A DNA stretch of 64,000 nt from Lutjanus erythropterus (taxonomy: Eukaryota; Chordata; Actinopteri; Lutjaniformes; Lutjanidae), in assembly GCA_020091685.1 (NCBI GenBank), contig CM034598.1:14579088-14643087 (forward strand). The letters run 5' to 3'. Of this stretch, positions 37,691-53,105 are shown piece after piece. The notes under the pieces are model-generated. The model worked only from the letters and a program-made list of their open reading frames with translations, had not been told where the DNA came from and searched no databases. The position numbers were made by a program, and so were the translations under genes. Positions within the stretch are counted from its first letter, which is position 1. Each line of letters opens with the position of its first letter.

Positions 37691-38772
37691 CTGCTACTAG
37701 TTAATAAATTGAATTGTTCATTAATTGATATTGGATGTAGACGTCACTATTAGCCGACTTCCTATAATGGAGCGAATTTAATAATAAAGAAAAAAAGTTT
37801 CATCCAGTGAGAAATAATAAATTGCCTTGACTGTAATTAAATGGTTTGTGTTCGTCCGCTGCATATTCATAAAGGTTAATAATGAGGTGGGTGGACTATG
37901 ACCTCCAGTCTGTCGCTAATCATCATCATAATAAAAAGGAGCAACAAATCAATTATTAGCTGCTATTCAGAGCGTCCCTTCCTCTCGTATCCCCATGTAA
38001 CTCAGGTCGAGGCTCCTCCTGATGTGAGCTCTTCATGCCTGTTACATATCAGATCCGGGAGAGCGGCTGAAAACTGCTGAAAACACACAGTTCCTCCTGT
38101 GACCCCCGCACACTCTCCTCACCTTCCCTGAAATCTCACTCCTCTCATTCAGGCAGAAGTGACACGCGGTCACAGCCTCTCTTTCACACACACACACACA
38201 CACCCTCTTCCCAGCCTCGCTCTCATCCTGCGCGCGCTCAGCTCAGCCGCCATCACATCCTGTCTGCCTGTCGGTTGAGTTCAGGCCGGTTTCAAAGTCA
38301 CAAGGGTGACACCTAGCGTCCGCAGCCGCCGCTCGGCTCTGTTGCTCCAGCTTGTCCACTTTTATCCCCAGACTGTTTCACCCCTATGAAAAAACACCGG
38401 CGTGCCGCAGGAATAACAATGAAACACACTGGCAAATCAATTTCCTCTTTATATATTGGAATAGAAGCCGACAGTTTGACCACAATTAATATGCTGTCCA
38501 AGAGGTGAATTAGTTCTGAGCCATATCCAATCATTGTTAATCAATAAGGAGTGATTGAACTGTATTTGGGAAGGAGAATAAGGTCACTGTTGCGTAATAT
38601 GAATATTTAATCCACCGTATTTATTTATGTTTTTATTTATTACAAAAACTAAAACTGCGTCAGCCTAATAAACACTGGAGGATCAATAGCAGCTTCACTG
38701 AGGCCATTCTAGGGCACTAGATCTACACTGCAGACATAAAACTGCTCGTATAATTCAGAATATATGTATATT

Positions 38773-40377
<1,605 letters not shown>

Positions 40378-41754
40378 ATATGAGCACTTTTCTTATTATA
40401 TCATACAGTTTACAAAGTTTAGAATCATTCACCACCAGTAATAACAAGATGAGGCCACATTATCTGCCTCTTAAATGAATCACTGTTAAATGCCTCTGAT
40501 GTGATACTCTTGCAGTGAAAATACTTCCTCTTCTCTTGCATAATGCAATCACATCTTGACAAACAACCATGTATCAACAAAGCAACTTGTTTGCTCTTCT
40601 ATAACACTTTCCAAGACACGCTGCAGTCGCATAAGGATAGGACCCGAAGAATCTTTAAGCTCATAAATTCTTAATGTCAGCGAGTTAAACAACCGTAGGC
40701 GGTGGCAGGGGACTTTCTTCTCCTCGGGGCTTTCTGATGGCTGTATGTACAACATAGTGAGTGGATAGTACGTTTGGTATAGTTCTATCAGTCTGAGATG
40801 ATGTTACAGAGCTTTGCATTGGCTGCTTTAACATATGCAAGTTGTCCCCGGTAGTGGTGTTGATTAAAGTACTTTTATTGTTACACGATGTCTGTGAATG
40901 TTCAGGAGACTATAGACTGCTTTATATGAGCAAAAAGCCACGGGGACTTTTATTATTGCACCTTGTGTTTTTCATGTATTTATGTAACTGAGGGTTGAGT
41001 TGAGATTTCTGAAGTTAACCCTACGATGTCAGGGTTAAATATCCTCTTGGCCTGCAGGTTTTTGGTCCAATTTAAAGCGCCCCAGTGCCTGACGAGGGTT
41101 AAAAATGTTGCAGGTGTTCTTGCCCCTGCAGTTGAGTGCAGTGTGAAAAAAGAGGCAACAGCACAGCCTGAAGCAGCAGGGTTGATCATAAACTACAGCG
41201 CAGTAATTTAGCCTCAATGTATTTCTTTCTCTCAGAGTGGTGGCATATTTCATTTATGAGCTACAATCTACCCTAATATACTTCCTGCTGTTGACGTTTC
41301 CTTTGTGTCCTGTATTGATTTTACCTCTATGTTAAAATCCTTAAATTTTCTGTTGTGAGTGGTGGTGCACTGACTGTTAAGCGTCAGTGTTTGTTTTCAC
41401 CACCATCATTCTGGTTGGTGAAATAAAGAGGGTAACTGATTACGAGGAGATAATAAAGGCAATGATTCATTAAACAGTCAATCATTCAAGCTCAGGAGAG
41501 TCTGACTGACCACATTTGAAGTTTTGGTGTGATGTCTGTCACCATTGTACAGCGTAGTCACAGGTATAGAGATCTTCAAAAAAGACATGGCAAAACATTT
41601 AATATTTACCTTAAAAATCAATTATACACATTATATACACTGACACTCGGGATCAAAAAATAGGCCCTGGCATTTGTGACAGACTGGCCCTATTTTCAAA
41701 CCTAACTAACATAAAAAGCTTGAGATAATTCCATATAGACCATTGACCATTGAG

Positions 41755-42030
41755 AAAGATGGATGAAGCTGAAGCCAAAATATCCTGGATACGAGCCCTA
41801 CCATATTGTGCTGGCGACATTGTTTGAAGCTAGTCTGTGCAGTAGTGACCAGTGTTGGAGCTGTGCTTTCGAGTTCCCACTCATACAGCTGGCTGACTCA
41901 ATCGTAAGCAGAGCTCAGCTGTCAATCATAGCGTGAAACCTCTTTTTTATAGCATCAAATAACCACTTAAAACTGAACTTCTCAGAAAAAGGAGGCATGA
42001 TTTATACTGCAGCCTGCCACCAGGAGGCAA
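41755..42030. repeat. Teleost interspersed repeat ending CTGCCACCAGGAGGC
   Basis: GATGGATGAAGCTGAAGCC through GAGCTCAGCTGTCAATCATAG to ATACTGCAGCCTGCCACCAG matches a frequent teleost repeat I recognise from its CAGCC-GCCACCAGG-GGC terminus. It is non-coding. Confidence 0.5.
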
Positions 42031-44751
42031 TGATGCAGACCGACTAGAATGCAGAAATTCAAAATACAGAACACACACAAACGACAAACTACAATCGCTA
42101 CAGTCACTGCGTATGCTGATGATTTGACAATCTTACTTTGCACAGCCACAGTACATATTTCCATCATGACATGAAAAGAGTAGCACATAATAATAAATAA
42201 ATCAGTCTTACCGCCATGTAGTTAACAAGCAACAAAGGAGTTAGTTTTTCTCCACAACATCATATCATCTGAGTCCAGAATTGGTCGAGGTCGAGGTCTG
42301 ACTCTGTTGTAAATAAATTTTTGCAACCCTGTTTTTTCTCTTTTCCTCTGCCCTTCACTTTTGGTTGTTCGGTGCTCCAGTTCATTCTCTTTTAGCCTGG
42401 CGATGCAGGCGTACCATAAAACTTCATACCTGCTCAATTTCAAGTTTCCACTCTCGCTTGACCTCAGTGTAGTCAAGGCTACCGAAACCGAAAGCAAGTC
42501 AAGACCAAGACTGAGACTAGACCAAGACCAAGGCAGGGTGAGACTAGGTCAAGGCCAATCCCTGTCACAGCTCTTGACTCTCACCCTAGCGACAGCCCAT
42601 GGAGTGTAGCTTTTTTGTCGGTGCTGATATTAACTAACTAACTAATTGTTGTAAGGTAACTTTATACATCGCTTTATTAGGCCTGTGCCAAAATTGTTTA
42701 TCACGAGCAAAAACATAACTTAGCTAGCTGCAGATTTCACACACTGCAATGTATTTTTTTGGAGGCTGTTTTGTGGATTCATTTTTTGTGGCTCGTAGCC
42801 AAATTTTATTACAGATGATTTGGCTGACACCTACTCACAGATAGCCACAGCGTTTTCTCTTTTCTCCCACATTCACTTTCATAGATTGTGGATGAAAGAG
42901 GGCGGGGACATGTCATAGCCTGTAACAATTTTTAGTAGTAGGAGATGTCAGGAAGTTTTACACACGATCACAATAATGATGTTAACAAATAAATCAGAAA
43001 ATGGACAGGTAATTTATTGATATCCCAGTTGTTGTAGTCTTGAAATAAAATCTACATAAGACTATGTGACCTTTCCACTCGCTACATCAAAGGAATTTCT
43101 AGGAAAAATTTGCTTATTAAAATGTACAAGTGGGGCATTCTCGAATGTTTTGGGCTGCATGCAAAAATAACTTTATTTTTATTGATGTAATGATGACAAA
43201 TTCTGAGCTGCCCAAGCACGCCATAGTTGGGCAACCCATCTGGCATTTGCCCAGTTTCCAGATAGCCAATCTGTCCCTGATTATACATCAAGTGGAGTCG
43301 GAAAGTGATAATCAGTACACTTTTTATCATTTATACAACAATGCTGTGATCTTACTTGAGGTTTGATTAGTTTATGTCAGTGTTTATTGTATTGTTGTTG
43401 ATGAAAAACAGGCAGAAACAAAGAATGATTTCACATGTTGATTTATTTATTGTTCAATTAACATAAGTTTGGACAAAAATCTAATCTTACAACCACACTA
43501 TGATATGTTTTCGCTTACTGTGAAGATATTAATATTCTAAATGTATTCCCTGACATACGCAAATGTAGCAGTGCACAGTGTGAGCTTTAAGGCTGTGCAG
43601 TGGTTTATTCTTAAACTTGAAGACAGAAGGCAGAGAGCTCGGCTACTTAAGTCCATGGGAATTTCTCAACCTCACACTGGTTTTGAGCATATCTGAAGCG
43701 TTTGTGGTGGAAAGCTTGAACCAGTGCAGTTGAAAGTACACAGAGAATGACTGATTTTATTTCATATCATTTTTTTCTCTGCTGCCAAGGAATGGCACGC
43801 GTCTGTAGTCTGTCCCTGCTGCTTGCTTGGAAAGGAATATCTAAGCTCCTCTGACAGATGCTGGCATTATCACCCCTATGTCCTGCCCGGCACTGGAACC
43901 GGGCCCATGCACAGACACGGACTTACAGGAGCGAGCACAAGACGGCAGAGACAGACAGCGGCACATTGATTCTGAATGGGCAAAAATGGCTACGCTTATT
44001 TTGGCTAGAGCTGAAGATGACGTTATTATTATGGTCCTCATCCATACAGCTTCTCAAAAAATTGATTCTTCCTGAGCGCCCCTTGCCAGAGGCATAAAAA
44101 GGAAGGGGAACTGACAGGCTTAATCTATGGGCCTCTCGTCAATGACGATACGCCCTCCACTCCATTCCACACTGTGCCTGTCCATGATACATCAATTAGT
44201 ATCAATTCTCACTATCCATCTGAGGGTTCAGAGTCCTCTGGGCTCCCCAACATGGCTACAAGTAAATTCAGTAGCAAAATGGACTTTTTTCTGCTCTTCA
44301 ACAAGTATTTCTTGCTGTGCTGTTGGTTGTTGTTGTGGTACTTTTAATTTAATCCTGTTTTTAATCCTAATTTCCCTAAAGCACTGGCCTGAGACCCCCA
44401 TCGTGGTTGAGTTGTGAAAAAAGAGTACAGTGTGTACGGCTTGGCTTTGTCATTCAATCAGAGTTAATACCACACAGTACCAGTTCTTTTCCTCCCCGTC
44501 CCTACTCTGTGAATCAGCAAGTGGAAATAAAGTGGAAGTATTTGTGTTTGTGCCTCTTCTGGGCTCTGTGTTTTCCTCTATTACCGACTGGAGTGGTACC
44601 ATAGAAGAAAACTTTTAACTTTTCCTGGTGGTGACGGACTTGTTGGGCATGAATGTGTCCTCCTTTCGCAGCACAAGAGCTGCTTTTGATTTTCACATAT
44701 TTGTTTTGATGTGTGTTCTAGTGACATGTCAAAGGTTTTTTTCCTGAATAG

Positions 44752-45075
44752 ACTCCTTCAGGTTTAATGGAATCACTGCTCTCGCCACGCTTTGCCTGAC
44801 ACGCACAGGAAATGGATTCAGATGGTCCTGCATTAGAGTGGATGTGGCCCTTGATGCATACAGATGCAAATGAATGAAAGGATTGTTGAATGTGGCTGTT
44901 TGAAGTTGCATGGTTGGTGGGGCTCCTGATCATCAAGAGCTGCATTGATTTAATATGCAGTTTGTTGATGTTTAAACAATTAATAATTAGTAACCCAATG
45001 ACCCATTTGCCTCTGAAATGAAACATGTTTAAGAGAAGCTTGTTCCATTGGTGCATAATTGGTTTAGCTATTTAT
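44752..45075. promoter_or_regulatory. Candidate conserved non-coding element
   Basis: A repeat-free, moderate-GC stretch with an octamer-type ATGCAAATGAATGA (about 44865), TTTAATATGCAG, and homeodomain-type CAATTAATAATTAG (about 44977). It differs in texture from the surrounding transposon-derived DNA. Regulation of pcdh19 or a neighbour is conjecture from motif content and lack of repeats. Confidence 0.25.
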
Positions 45076-45271
45076 GCTGTTAGATGGCAATTAACAGACT
45101 TTGTGTACAGTCCTCTCATGTTTGGAGCCAAATATGCTCTCACTGTTTCTCTTTGAATGTCTATATGATAAATAGCAATTTAAACTCAAAAAGGCTATTT
45201 GTTAAAGTGCTCTCTTCAAAGACGAATTCTGGTTTTAGAACATTAACAGTAATTTACTTTATTGTATCTTA

Positions 45272-46288
45272 TTTAAAGGGATAGTTTGGGCTATTTAAGG
45301 CAGGGTCGTATGACAGTAGATGGTGGTCGATACACCTCCAGTTTAGAGAAGCAGCCGGAGTACCAGTGTAGGAAGCTAAGCAATGGCAAAACAATTTCCC
45401 CTCTTAACTGTAATGCTATTTATCTATCTAGATAGTTTAGGTGTGAGTTGCTGAATTTTGGAGATATCAGCTGTAGAAGTGTCCGCTTTCTTTCTAAGAT
45501 AACAGGACTAAATGCCATTCAGCTCGTGTTGCTCACAACTTGAATAAAATACATTTGGAAAAACTCATGACTCATAATAATCCACAGACCTTATTGTGAG
45601 CAGTTTCATGTAGGAACTAATTTATTTTCTCGTAGAAATAAAGTAGTTCCGGTAGACTCTACCACAGAAATAAAGTAGTTCCTACATGAAAGTGCTCACT
45701 ACAAGCTCTGTGGATTATTTTGAGTAGCCATTTCATGATTCCTGGAAGGAGACACCAGTGCTGAATTTTTCATATGTAATTTTTTGGTGCTTTGAGCACC
45801 ACAAGCTGAGTGCCATCTTGTCCCATGATACTGGACAGAAGGCAGACATATCTACAGCCAATATCTCCAAAACTTGACAACTCATACCAAAGCAGATGGA
45901 TGAATGGCACTACAGGAAAAAGAGAGTACCAAAGTCACAAAATAACATAAACAAACTAACCGATCGAGGCAGCAGTAAACCAGCAACTCCTGTGTTCTGC
46001 TTGGTAAAATTACTGTTTTTTCAAATGGAGTCTGGTTGAGCGAGAGAGAGCAATATTTGGCTTACAGCGACGAAAATATTCTAAATATAGTGTACACTTA
46101 AATATATACTGAATTTTTTTGAGGTGGGTTAAACTACCTTTTGTTGCTGATACTGTCTACAGCAGTTCATTGCTTAGCTTCCGTGCTGCTTCTCCAAACT
46201 GGGGTTGTGCCAACCATCATCTACTGTATATAATACACTGACTATGGATAAGTACCTCACACAACCAACAAAAAACTATCCCTTTAAA
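45272..46288. mobile_element. Foldback element, AAAGGGATAGTTT ends
   Basis: TTTAAAGGGATAGTTT at the left mirrors AAAACTATCCCTTTAAA at the right. Further pairs follow inward: a GAGAAGCAGC-GGAGTA and GGAAGCTAAGCAATG arm versus CATTGCTTAGCTTCC and GCTGCTTCTCCAAACTGG; then ATGCTATTTATCTATCTAG and TTTGGAGATATC versus ATATCTCCAAAAC; and an innermost AAATAAAGTAGTTCC palindrome around 45575-45725. It is non-coding. Confidence 0.85.
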
Positions 46289-47772
46289 ATGCTATTTTTG
46301 TAATTTTCTCATTCTGAAATTACTGTACAATAAAATTAGATCTAAAAAGTTTAATAGAGAAATGTAGACACTTTCCCCAGTCATCTTTACTCTTTTAATT
46401 TTTTATTTTTCCTTTAAAATAAATGCAGTGGTGGAATTAACTGAGCAGGATGTCAGATAATGTGATATTCCAGTGTAAAACAGTTCATAGAGGCTACAGA
46501 ATATGACACAGATTATCACAATCAATGAGACAATCTTGTATTCAGAAAAACTCCACTGTACAGGACATACCAATAAAATTTTGGTTCACTCATTGATTTT
46601 CTCTTCTCGGCTTTCGGGGGCTCCATTTTAAAGCCAGGACGTGCTTTACCGATTGTTTGGAGCCTCACATCAGTCTTGATATTTTCCATCTTACAGTAGT
46701 ATTTCATTTTCCCCTGAAAAGTGTTGACCTCTCAGAAACATTCTTTTAAACATTCCTGAATTGGAAAATCGAACATTTTACAGTAGCTATGAATGCTTTA
46801 GGCAACACATGCTGGTAAAAAATATTCTTTGACTCAAGGTGTTTTGGACTGAGTCTGCTACATTTATTCCCTGTTTCCATAGCATGAAGCACAATAGGTG
46901 TAATCACAGGCACAATGCCACGATGGAGATTTCATTTGGATCTAATTACCACAGTGTGCAAAATCAGTTGTCTTTGTTAGGAGGCCTTGGCTGTTAAAGA
47001 AACACAAAATAAATATATAAAATAAAATAAAAACAAAAATGCCACATAAACCCAAGGCTGTGAACAGACAATAGACAGGATCTGTGAACACACAAGTTTC
47101 TGTTCACTTGGCGTATGGTCAATTAGCTTTGTGTTGCTGTGTTTATTCAATGTCAGCTCTGATTAATAGGCACAACATGGTGGATAGAACACCTGAAAAT
47201 GTAGTATGGTGCCTGGGTGGGACATTGTTGCCATCTGATACCATCTCCACAACACGGTGCTTATCTCAGTGCCCCCCTCGGGGGTGTTTACAGCTGTTTT
47301 CTCGTCAAGACAAATTAGTGCGGCTGTGTACCTCTTTCACCCCCTTGGAGTGAAGCGGTGAATGGGGACATCATGGTCACTACCTCTCACTGGGCTTTTG
47401 GATTTGTGCATGCTTGGCCATGCTTAGCGGCATTTACAGGTCCGTAACATATGTCAGTTTTAAATAAATGCTGTTTGTTGATCTTTGTATTCATAACCTC
47501 AGGGATTCAAGGAGAGGAAAACATATTGTTGGGATTTTTATTCTCTCTCTAATCTGTCTGTCTAATCTAATATCCAAATTTATTTATTTATTTATTTTTG
47601 AGTGGCTGGGGCTGACTTAGCCGTGGTAATACTCTAAATCCTGACAAGCCTGACCAGGCCGTGTGCTGTAAAATGAGGGAACGAGTTTATATTCACAGAG
47701 GATAACTGCTCTCTACACATAAACATCATCCACTCTGCCTGCCACTGGCTTTTTCTTTCTCCCTGACACATT

Positions 47773-49872
47773 GGGGCTATGCAATATATTATATCGATAT
47801 TGTGATATGACTGTGTGTTGCAACAATCTGGCGGTATGATAAGTATCATGATACAGGGTTTATGATTCAGTATATTGCAATACTGTAAGCAAAGTCATAT
47901 ATTGCTGTCTTTTTAAAAAGGAAAAAATATCAACATACAGGTCTAACATGTTTTGTATTGTTTTCTTCAGCATGATATTAATGATGCATCAGATACTGTA
48001 GATGCTCATCCTGCCTGTCCTCTCTGAGCAGCATGTTTGTTTTTATATCTTTATCTTTGTAAGTCAGCAGTTGGTTAGTACAAGAAGCACACAAGAGGAC
48101 ACCAAAGGCTCTGTTTTTGTGAACCCAGGCGTGTGGATAGATCACAGTCACATGTGACCAACCCAGAGTGTCGAGATTGTGGTCATTTCATTGACATCTC
48201 CCTTGGAGTACCTGTAGTGCACTTGGACACAGAGTGGGATCAGAAAGAATACATTACTACATATTATAGGTGGTGGCCTTAGAGGCTGTGACAGTCACTG
48301 CATAACTTTCACCCTCAATAAACACAGCAGTCTCCATCATGACAAGAATTCTGTAGAGTTTTCCTCAAAGAAAACATGCCGTCTGTTGCATGTAGACATT
48401 CAAATATGAAAACAGCAGCTCAGCTGTCCTGCCAAGAGTAGATGATGACTCTTTTTAGTTGAATTCATTTTCTGGACATACTGAAGGTCTCACGGTTACC
48501 ATGTTTTACATGCATAATATTGCTTGATTTTACTTCTCATCATAAATATCCTTTCAATAACAGCTACTGTTAAAATTAAGTAAAATATGAATGTGGTGTA
48601 GTTTTATTACATGTTTTTCCCCTTAATTTATTTGTTAAGTTTGGTAAAATGTGATGGACAAAAACTCTTCATATTGTCACATTAACATGATTCTAGTAAT
48701 GATCTAGAAATAAATAAACAACACTGTTTCGTTTTTGGGAAAACCGCTATAAAATATAACCTGAATATCTCATGTTTCAGGTTAAAATCTGCCAGGACTA
48801 GACTAAAGGCAGGCAGTCATGTCAGGATACTGAAAGGGCAATGTCAGTCATTTGGGCTTTTTTGAGATTTTTATATCATTCTGTAGCCTCCTACTAGTGT
48901 TTATTATATTCATTCATGAACATTCACATTCAACTCCAAACATTCAAGTTTTCATCAAAGTATGCATGTTTTGGCCTAATATGCTGTTTTCCTGACCCTT
49001 CTAAAAACTTTTTTTCCCCATGTGATGTGATGTAAGTTTCTGCATAATTACATTCCCATGCAAACCCTCGAGGTTGAAGGAGAAGCATGTAAAATATGGC
49101 CATATGTCAAAGTTAACTCCAAACAAACAGCGTATCACCAGAGCTAACTGCTGCTCACTATACTCTCTGCTGTAACTCTCTTTGGCTTAGCCTACTGGCT
49201 GCTGTTAGTTAGTTTCGTTTTGTTTGTGGGGAAGGAAGGGGAGCATATGTGATGGCTTTTTCTAACGGCTGAGTGGGTGTTTCCATTTGAAAACCTCGGA
49301 AAACAACGGTGATGCAGTAGAAAAGAGATAAGTAGAAAACAATACATTTATCCTTCAAATTGACCATATAGTCATACCTGAACCACAACAGAAAACACAT
49401 CCACAGCGCTTTAAAAAAAAAAAACCAGTTTGAATTATTTTTGTCACAGATTATTAAAAAAAGTAACGGAATTGTATCCTCATCTGTATGCTGTTTACTA
49501 CAATCGCCCATAACCTCAAAACGTTGCTGCTTGTTTATAGTGAGTAAACACGAGTGTACGAATGGGGACACACAGCTAAAACAAGGCTAAAGTGAACTGT
49601 CAAAATTTCATACTGCCAGAAAGGTAAGAAATTAGACTTCACTTTGACAGCATTATATTGGCTGAAAACATTACAAAATCATTTATATTCATAGTCAAAG
49701 GGAAATTGTAGCAAAAAGGTGTCCAGTTGAGGACACAATTATGTTAGGATTGTATTTCCACTACGGCTCATTATTGGCAGAAAAAATGTGTGTATTGAGA
49801 TATATATCATATATTGTCGCAAAGCCTAAAATATTAAGATATTATTCATAAGCCACGTTGCCAAGCCCTAAA
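47773..49872. repeat. Possible long TIR element with ATATCGATATTGTGATA-type ends
   Basis: GGGGCTATGCAATATATTATATCG at the left and ATATATTGTCGCAAAGCCTAA, followed by GTTGCCAAGCCCTAA, at the right resemble inverted ends of a known type of teleost element. About 2.1 kb lies between, with no open frame of note. The pairing may be coincidental. Confidence 0.4.
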
Positions 49873-50179
49873 ACACACCTCGCAAAACAGTCATGCACAT
49901 CTTCACTTAATACAGAAACCTTGGTGAAACTACTGAAAAGGTTATTGTCTACCAAACGCTGACCTCCTACTGGTGAAAAATTAGGTTCTGTTAAGAAAAT
50001 GACATTTCCTTTTTACACTGACCATGACGGTGTTGTTAGCAAACCCCAGGTGGGTAAGCACGGCCACTCCTGCAGGCACCCATATGTTGTCTGCGTGATA
50101 GATGCAGCAGCATGAGAGAGGAGGGAGGTGTGGGGCGGGGAGAGGAGGGGTGGGTCATGTTTATTGCTTTTCATAATGT

Positions 50180-50425
50180 GCCACCAGTGCCGTCATGGTA
50201 ATGAGGACTTTGCCCTATGATTGTGCCAGTTTAAAATGTTACACTTCATCACCTTAATACTGGGCTCCGGCAACATTCGATGGCACGGGCTCCATAAGGC
50301 TGGCCACAAATTAGTGGGTCTTGTTATTTCAACATTAGCTTGTCGACACCTCATCTTAATTTCACCGCTGAACCACATCTGAACCATATAAATGGAGACC
50401 TCGAATGCTTTGGCTGCCTGTGTCG
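50180..50425. promoter_or_regulatory. Candidate conserved non-coding element
   Basis: A repeat-free stretch with GTCATGGTAATGAGGAC, ACAAATTAGTGGGTC and GCTTGTCGACACCTC, flanked by simple GA/TG-rich DNA. There is no coding signal; the open frame on the minus strand is short and resembles nothing known to me. Confidence 0.2.
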
Positions 50426-51889
50426 AGGAGAGATAGGAGGTGAGAGTGTGTGTGGGTGGTGAGCACACAGGCGTATTTGTGTCTATGCCACTATGTATGG
50501 ATGTGAGTGTGTGTGCGTGTCAGCATGTGTCGAAAAGGCTTTCTCCTCCTCAGAGAGATGTGAATTCAAAATAACAGACACAGAGATAGAAATAGAGGCA
50601 GAGAGACAGCCAGAGTGAGCGGAAAGAGAGAAAAAATAATCTCATGCTATGTTATCCCTGCAAAACCTGACAAACCACCCCCGAGACTGATCTGGCTTAG
50701 CATTCAGTGTGGTTAGGGGCTTGTTTGTGCTCCTATGATTGGAGCAGGCTGGCTAAGTTGGCCTCATAACAGTCCAGTCACAGTGGAGCCCCAGTGGAGT
50801 CACGCTGCCTAGGGATGGCAGGCCTGTCTCTATCTGGCCACAGATATCAATAAAGGCAGCAGTGCGGTCTTCTGGGAGGGTGGACAGTCCAAATTTTCTC
50901 CCCTGAAGGAGGGTTATTAATTGTCCCGATGTTGTATGTGGTCTGCTTGCACAACATGCTTTTTGTTGAACATTCTGAATTCCAGGCATGTATCCCAGAA
51001 TGCAATTAGTCCTCTGCCATTAGATCAAGCGACACATGTCTTCTCGCCTCGTGCCTGGCCTGGAATTACGGTGAGGGGAGGGAGAAAAGAAAGAAATTAG
51101 TATGGAAATTAGCTGTCTTCAAAGCCTTTGGCGTTAAAGGTGGTGTAAGGTGCTACAGGAAGGTGGCAGTTCCCTTTGCAGATATCTCAGTACGAGAAAA
51201 CGCTGGGATACAGGAGGATTGATTTCCTTGGGAGACTCATATCCCTCTGTGCAATGTGGGATTAAGGAAATGGCACATGAAAGGCATATCATGCTGTTTA
51301 GTATACTCTAATTGTGCATGTGGTACGGAGTGGTCTGGGGTAAGCAGATTGTATTTTAACATCACACACTGATTTTTGATCCATAGAGAGTTGGAGGTCC
51401 TTAACATTTTTAAATAAAACACATTAGAGTTTGTAATCTCCACGAGCCCAATGGAACCAAGCCCAGGCCTGAGAGATGAGTCTGCTTTGCCTTCTGATGC
51501 TTTTCTTCACTTCCCCTGGGTATTAGGAACGGTGACAAACTGACACATGTTGACACTCCATTGCAGTAAACATGGAGTCCTTAAAGGTACAGTACATTTA
51601 TGTGAATCTAAGGCATTTTAATCATAAATTCAATACAAGGTTTTTGTCAGTCAGCGTTCAGCACACTAACAGTTAAGACAGACAGAAGCTTGTAAAAAAT
51701 GCTTGGTAAACAAGTTTTCGGTCTTGTTTTTTAGCTAAGTCACTGCACAGAGCAACGCAACAGCATCGCAGGCTGTAAACGTTACAGAGTCTATAAATCA
51801 CCACAAACCACAAAACTTAAATGTGAAGGAAGCAGAGAAGAGTGATGGAAATGGAGCGCAGGTGACACGCAAGATGATCTGCAGCGTGC

Positions 51890-52246
51890 TGGGTTTTAAT
51901 ACTATGAGCACACTTACTCTCCCTGACTGTGCGGAAATCTGATACTTTTCACATCAAAGATGATGCAGAAAGGCAATAAAATGTCAGTATTAATGCTAAG
52001 ACATACTCATGTGGGCTGATATGGGAGTTCGGTGTGGCACTGGACTGAAAAAAGCAACAAACAATCGAAAATTCATATTGAACATCCAGTGATTCAACTG
52101 ACAAAATTCTGAGTTGGGTACTGCCTTACTTTAGTTATGGCAAATCGAGTAAATCAGAGTTCAGCACCCAAGACAGTGTTCTGAAGCACACTGAGTTTAC
52201 ACTTGTTGTATGAAATGTGCTATATAAATAAAGTTGACTTGACTTG
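51890..52246 (+). mobile_element. Retroposon 3' end with GACTT repeat tail
   Basis: GTGCTATATAAATAAAG at about 52218-52234 is followed by TTGACTTGACTTG. This is the same 3'-tail architecture as at 37.5 kb. The left boundary is uncertain. Confidence 0.5.
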
Positions 52247-52989
52247 TTCTGGGTGGATGGCGATCATCACAGCATGCACACAAGAAAAACTGGGCTCTAG
52301 CTAAGCTTAGGCTAAATCTACAAAGCAATAATCACAAATCAAAGTACAATATTAAGATATAATAAGATTAAGACCAAAACGAAGAATATTAAATCTGCTT
52401 CAGATAAGATGATGGGCACACTGCCATCTTACTGTGGGTATGGGGTAGAAATTATACCAAATAGCATACGGCCTGTATTTATGTTTTCCCAGACAAAGAT
52501 ACAGTGAGTAGCATGTTAGCTAATTAAAAAGAAGCAGGAGGATATTTTTCTTTCAATAATTTTAGTTTTGATACCAAGACTGTTTTGTCCACAGGAGCTT
52601 CCAAAATCAACAAAATATGAAAGCTCCTTGTAATGAAACAGTTTCATGAATGTCTAATGACCTTTATATCTATTTTAACTGTGACTATTAGTTCTGAGTC
52701 TTGGCTCCAAGTTGTTCAGCTGTACACAGTCATGTGCTCAGGTCAATGCTCTTTTGAGATGTGATATCTGCTGTACCATACAATGAGCTACAGTGTGATA
52801 ATGTGTGAACAGTGTGAGACCTGAAAATTAATACTGTCTTAGCCTATCAGCTGCAGCGTGGTACAGTATGATTCTTACAGTACAGTATGCTGTATTAATG
52901 CTGCATTTTGTGGTTTTATGGATTAATGCACAGTTGATGTGAGCTCATATGGTTATCCATACAGATTGGTACATATGCACATTCTCAAG

Positions 52990-53105
52990 ATTATTTATTG
53001 GGCATTTTTGCCTTTATTTGAGAGTGACAGTTGAAGATATGACAGGAAAAGGGGTAGAGAGAGAAGGGACAACACACGGCGTAGCAGAGGATCTGCAACG
53101 GACTG
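52990..53105. repeat. Short interspersed repeat with TTTGCCTTTATTTGA core
   Basis: TTTTTGCCTTTATTTGAGAG, GACAGTTGAAGATATGACAGG and GGGTAGAGAGAGAAGGGACAA form the recognisable head of an abundant teleost repeat. It is truncated here. Confidence 0.45.
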
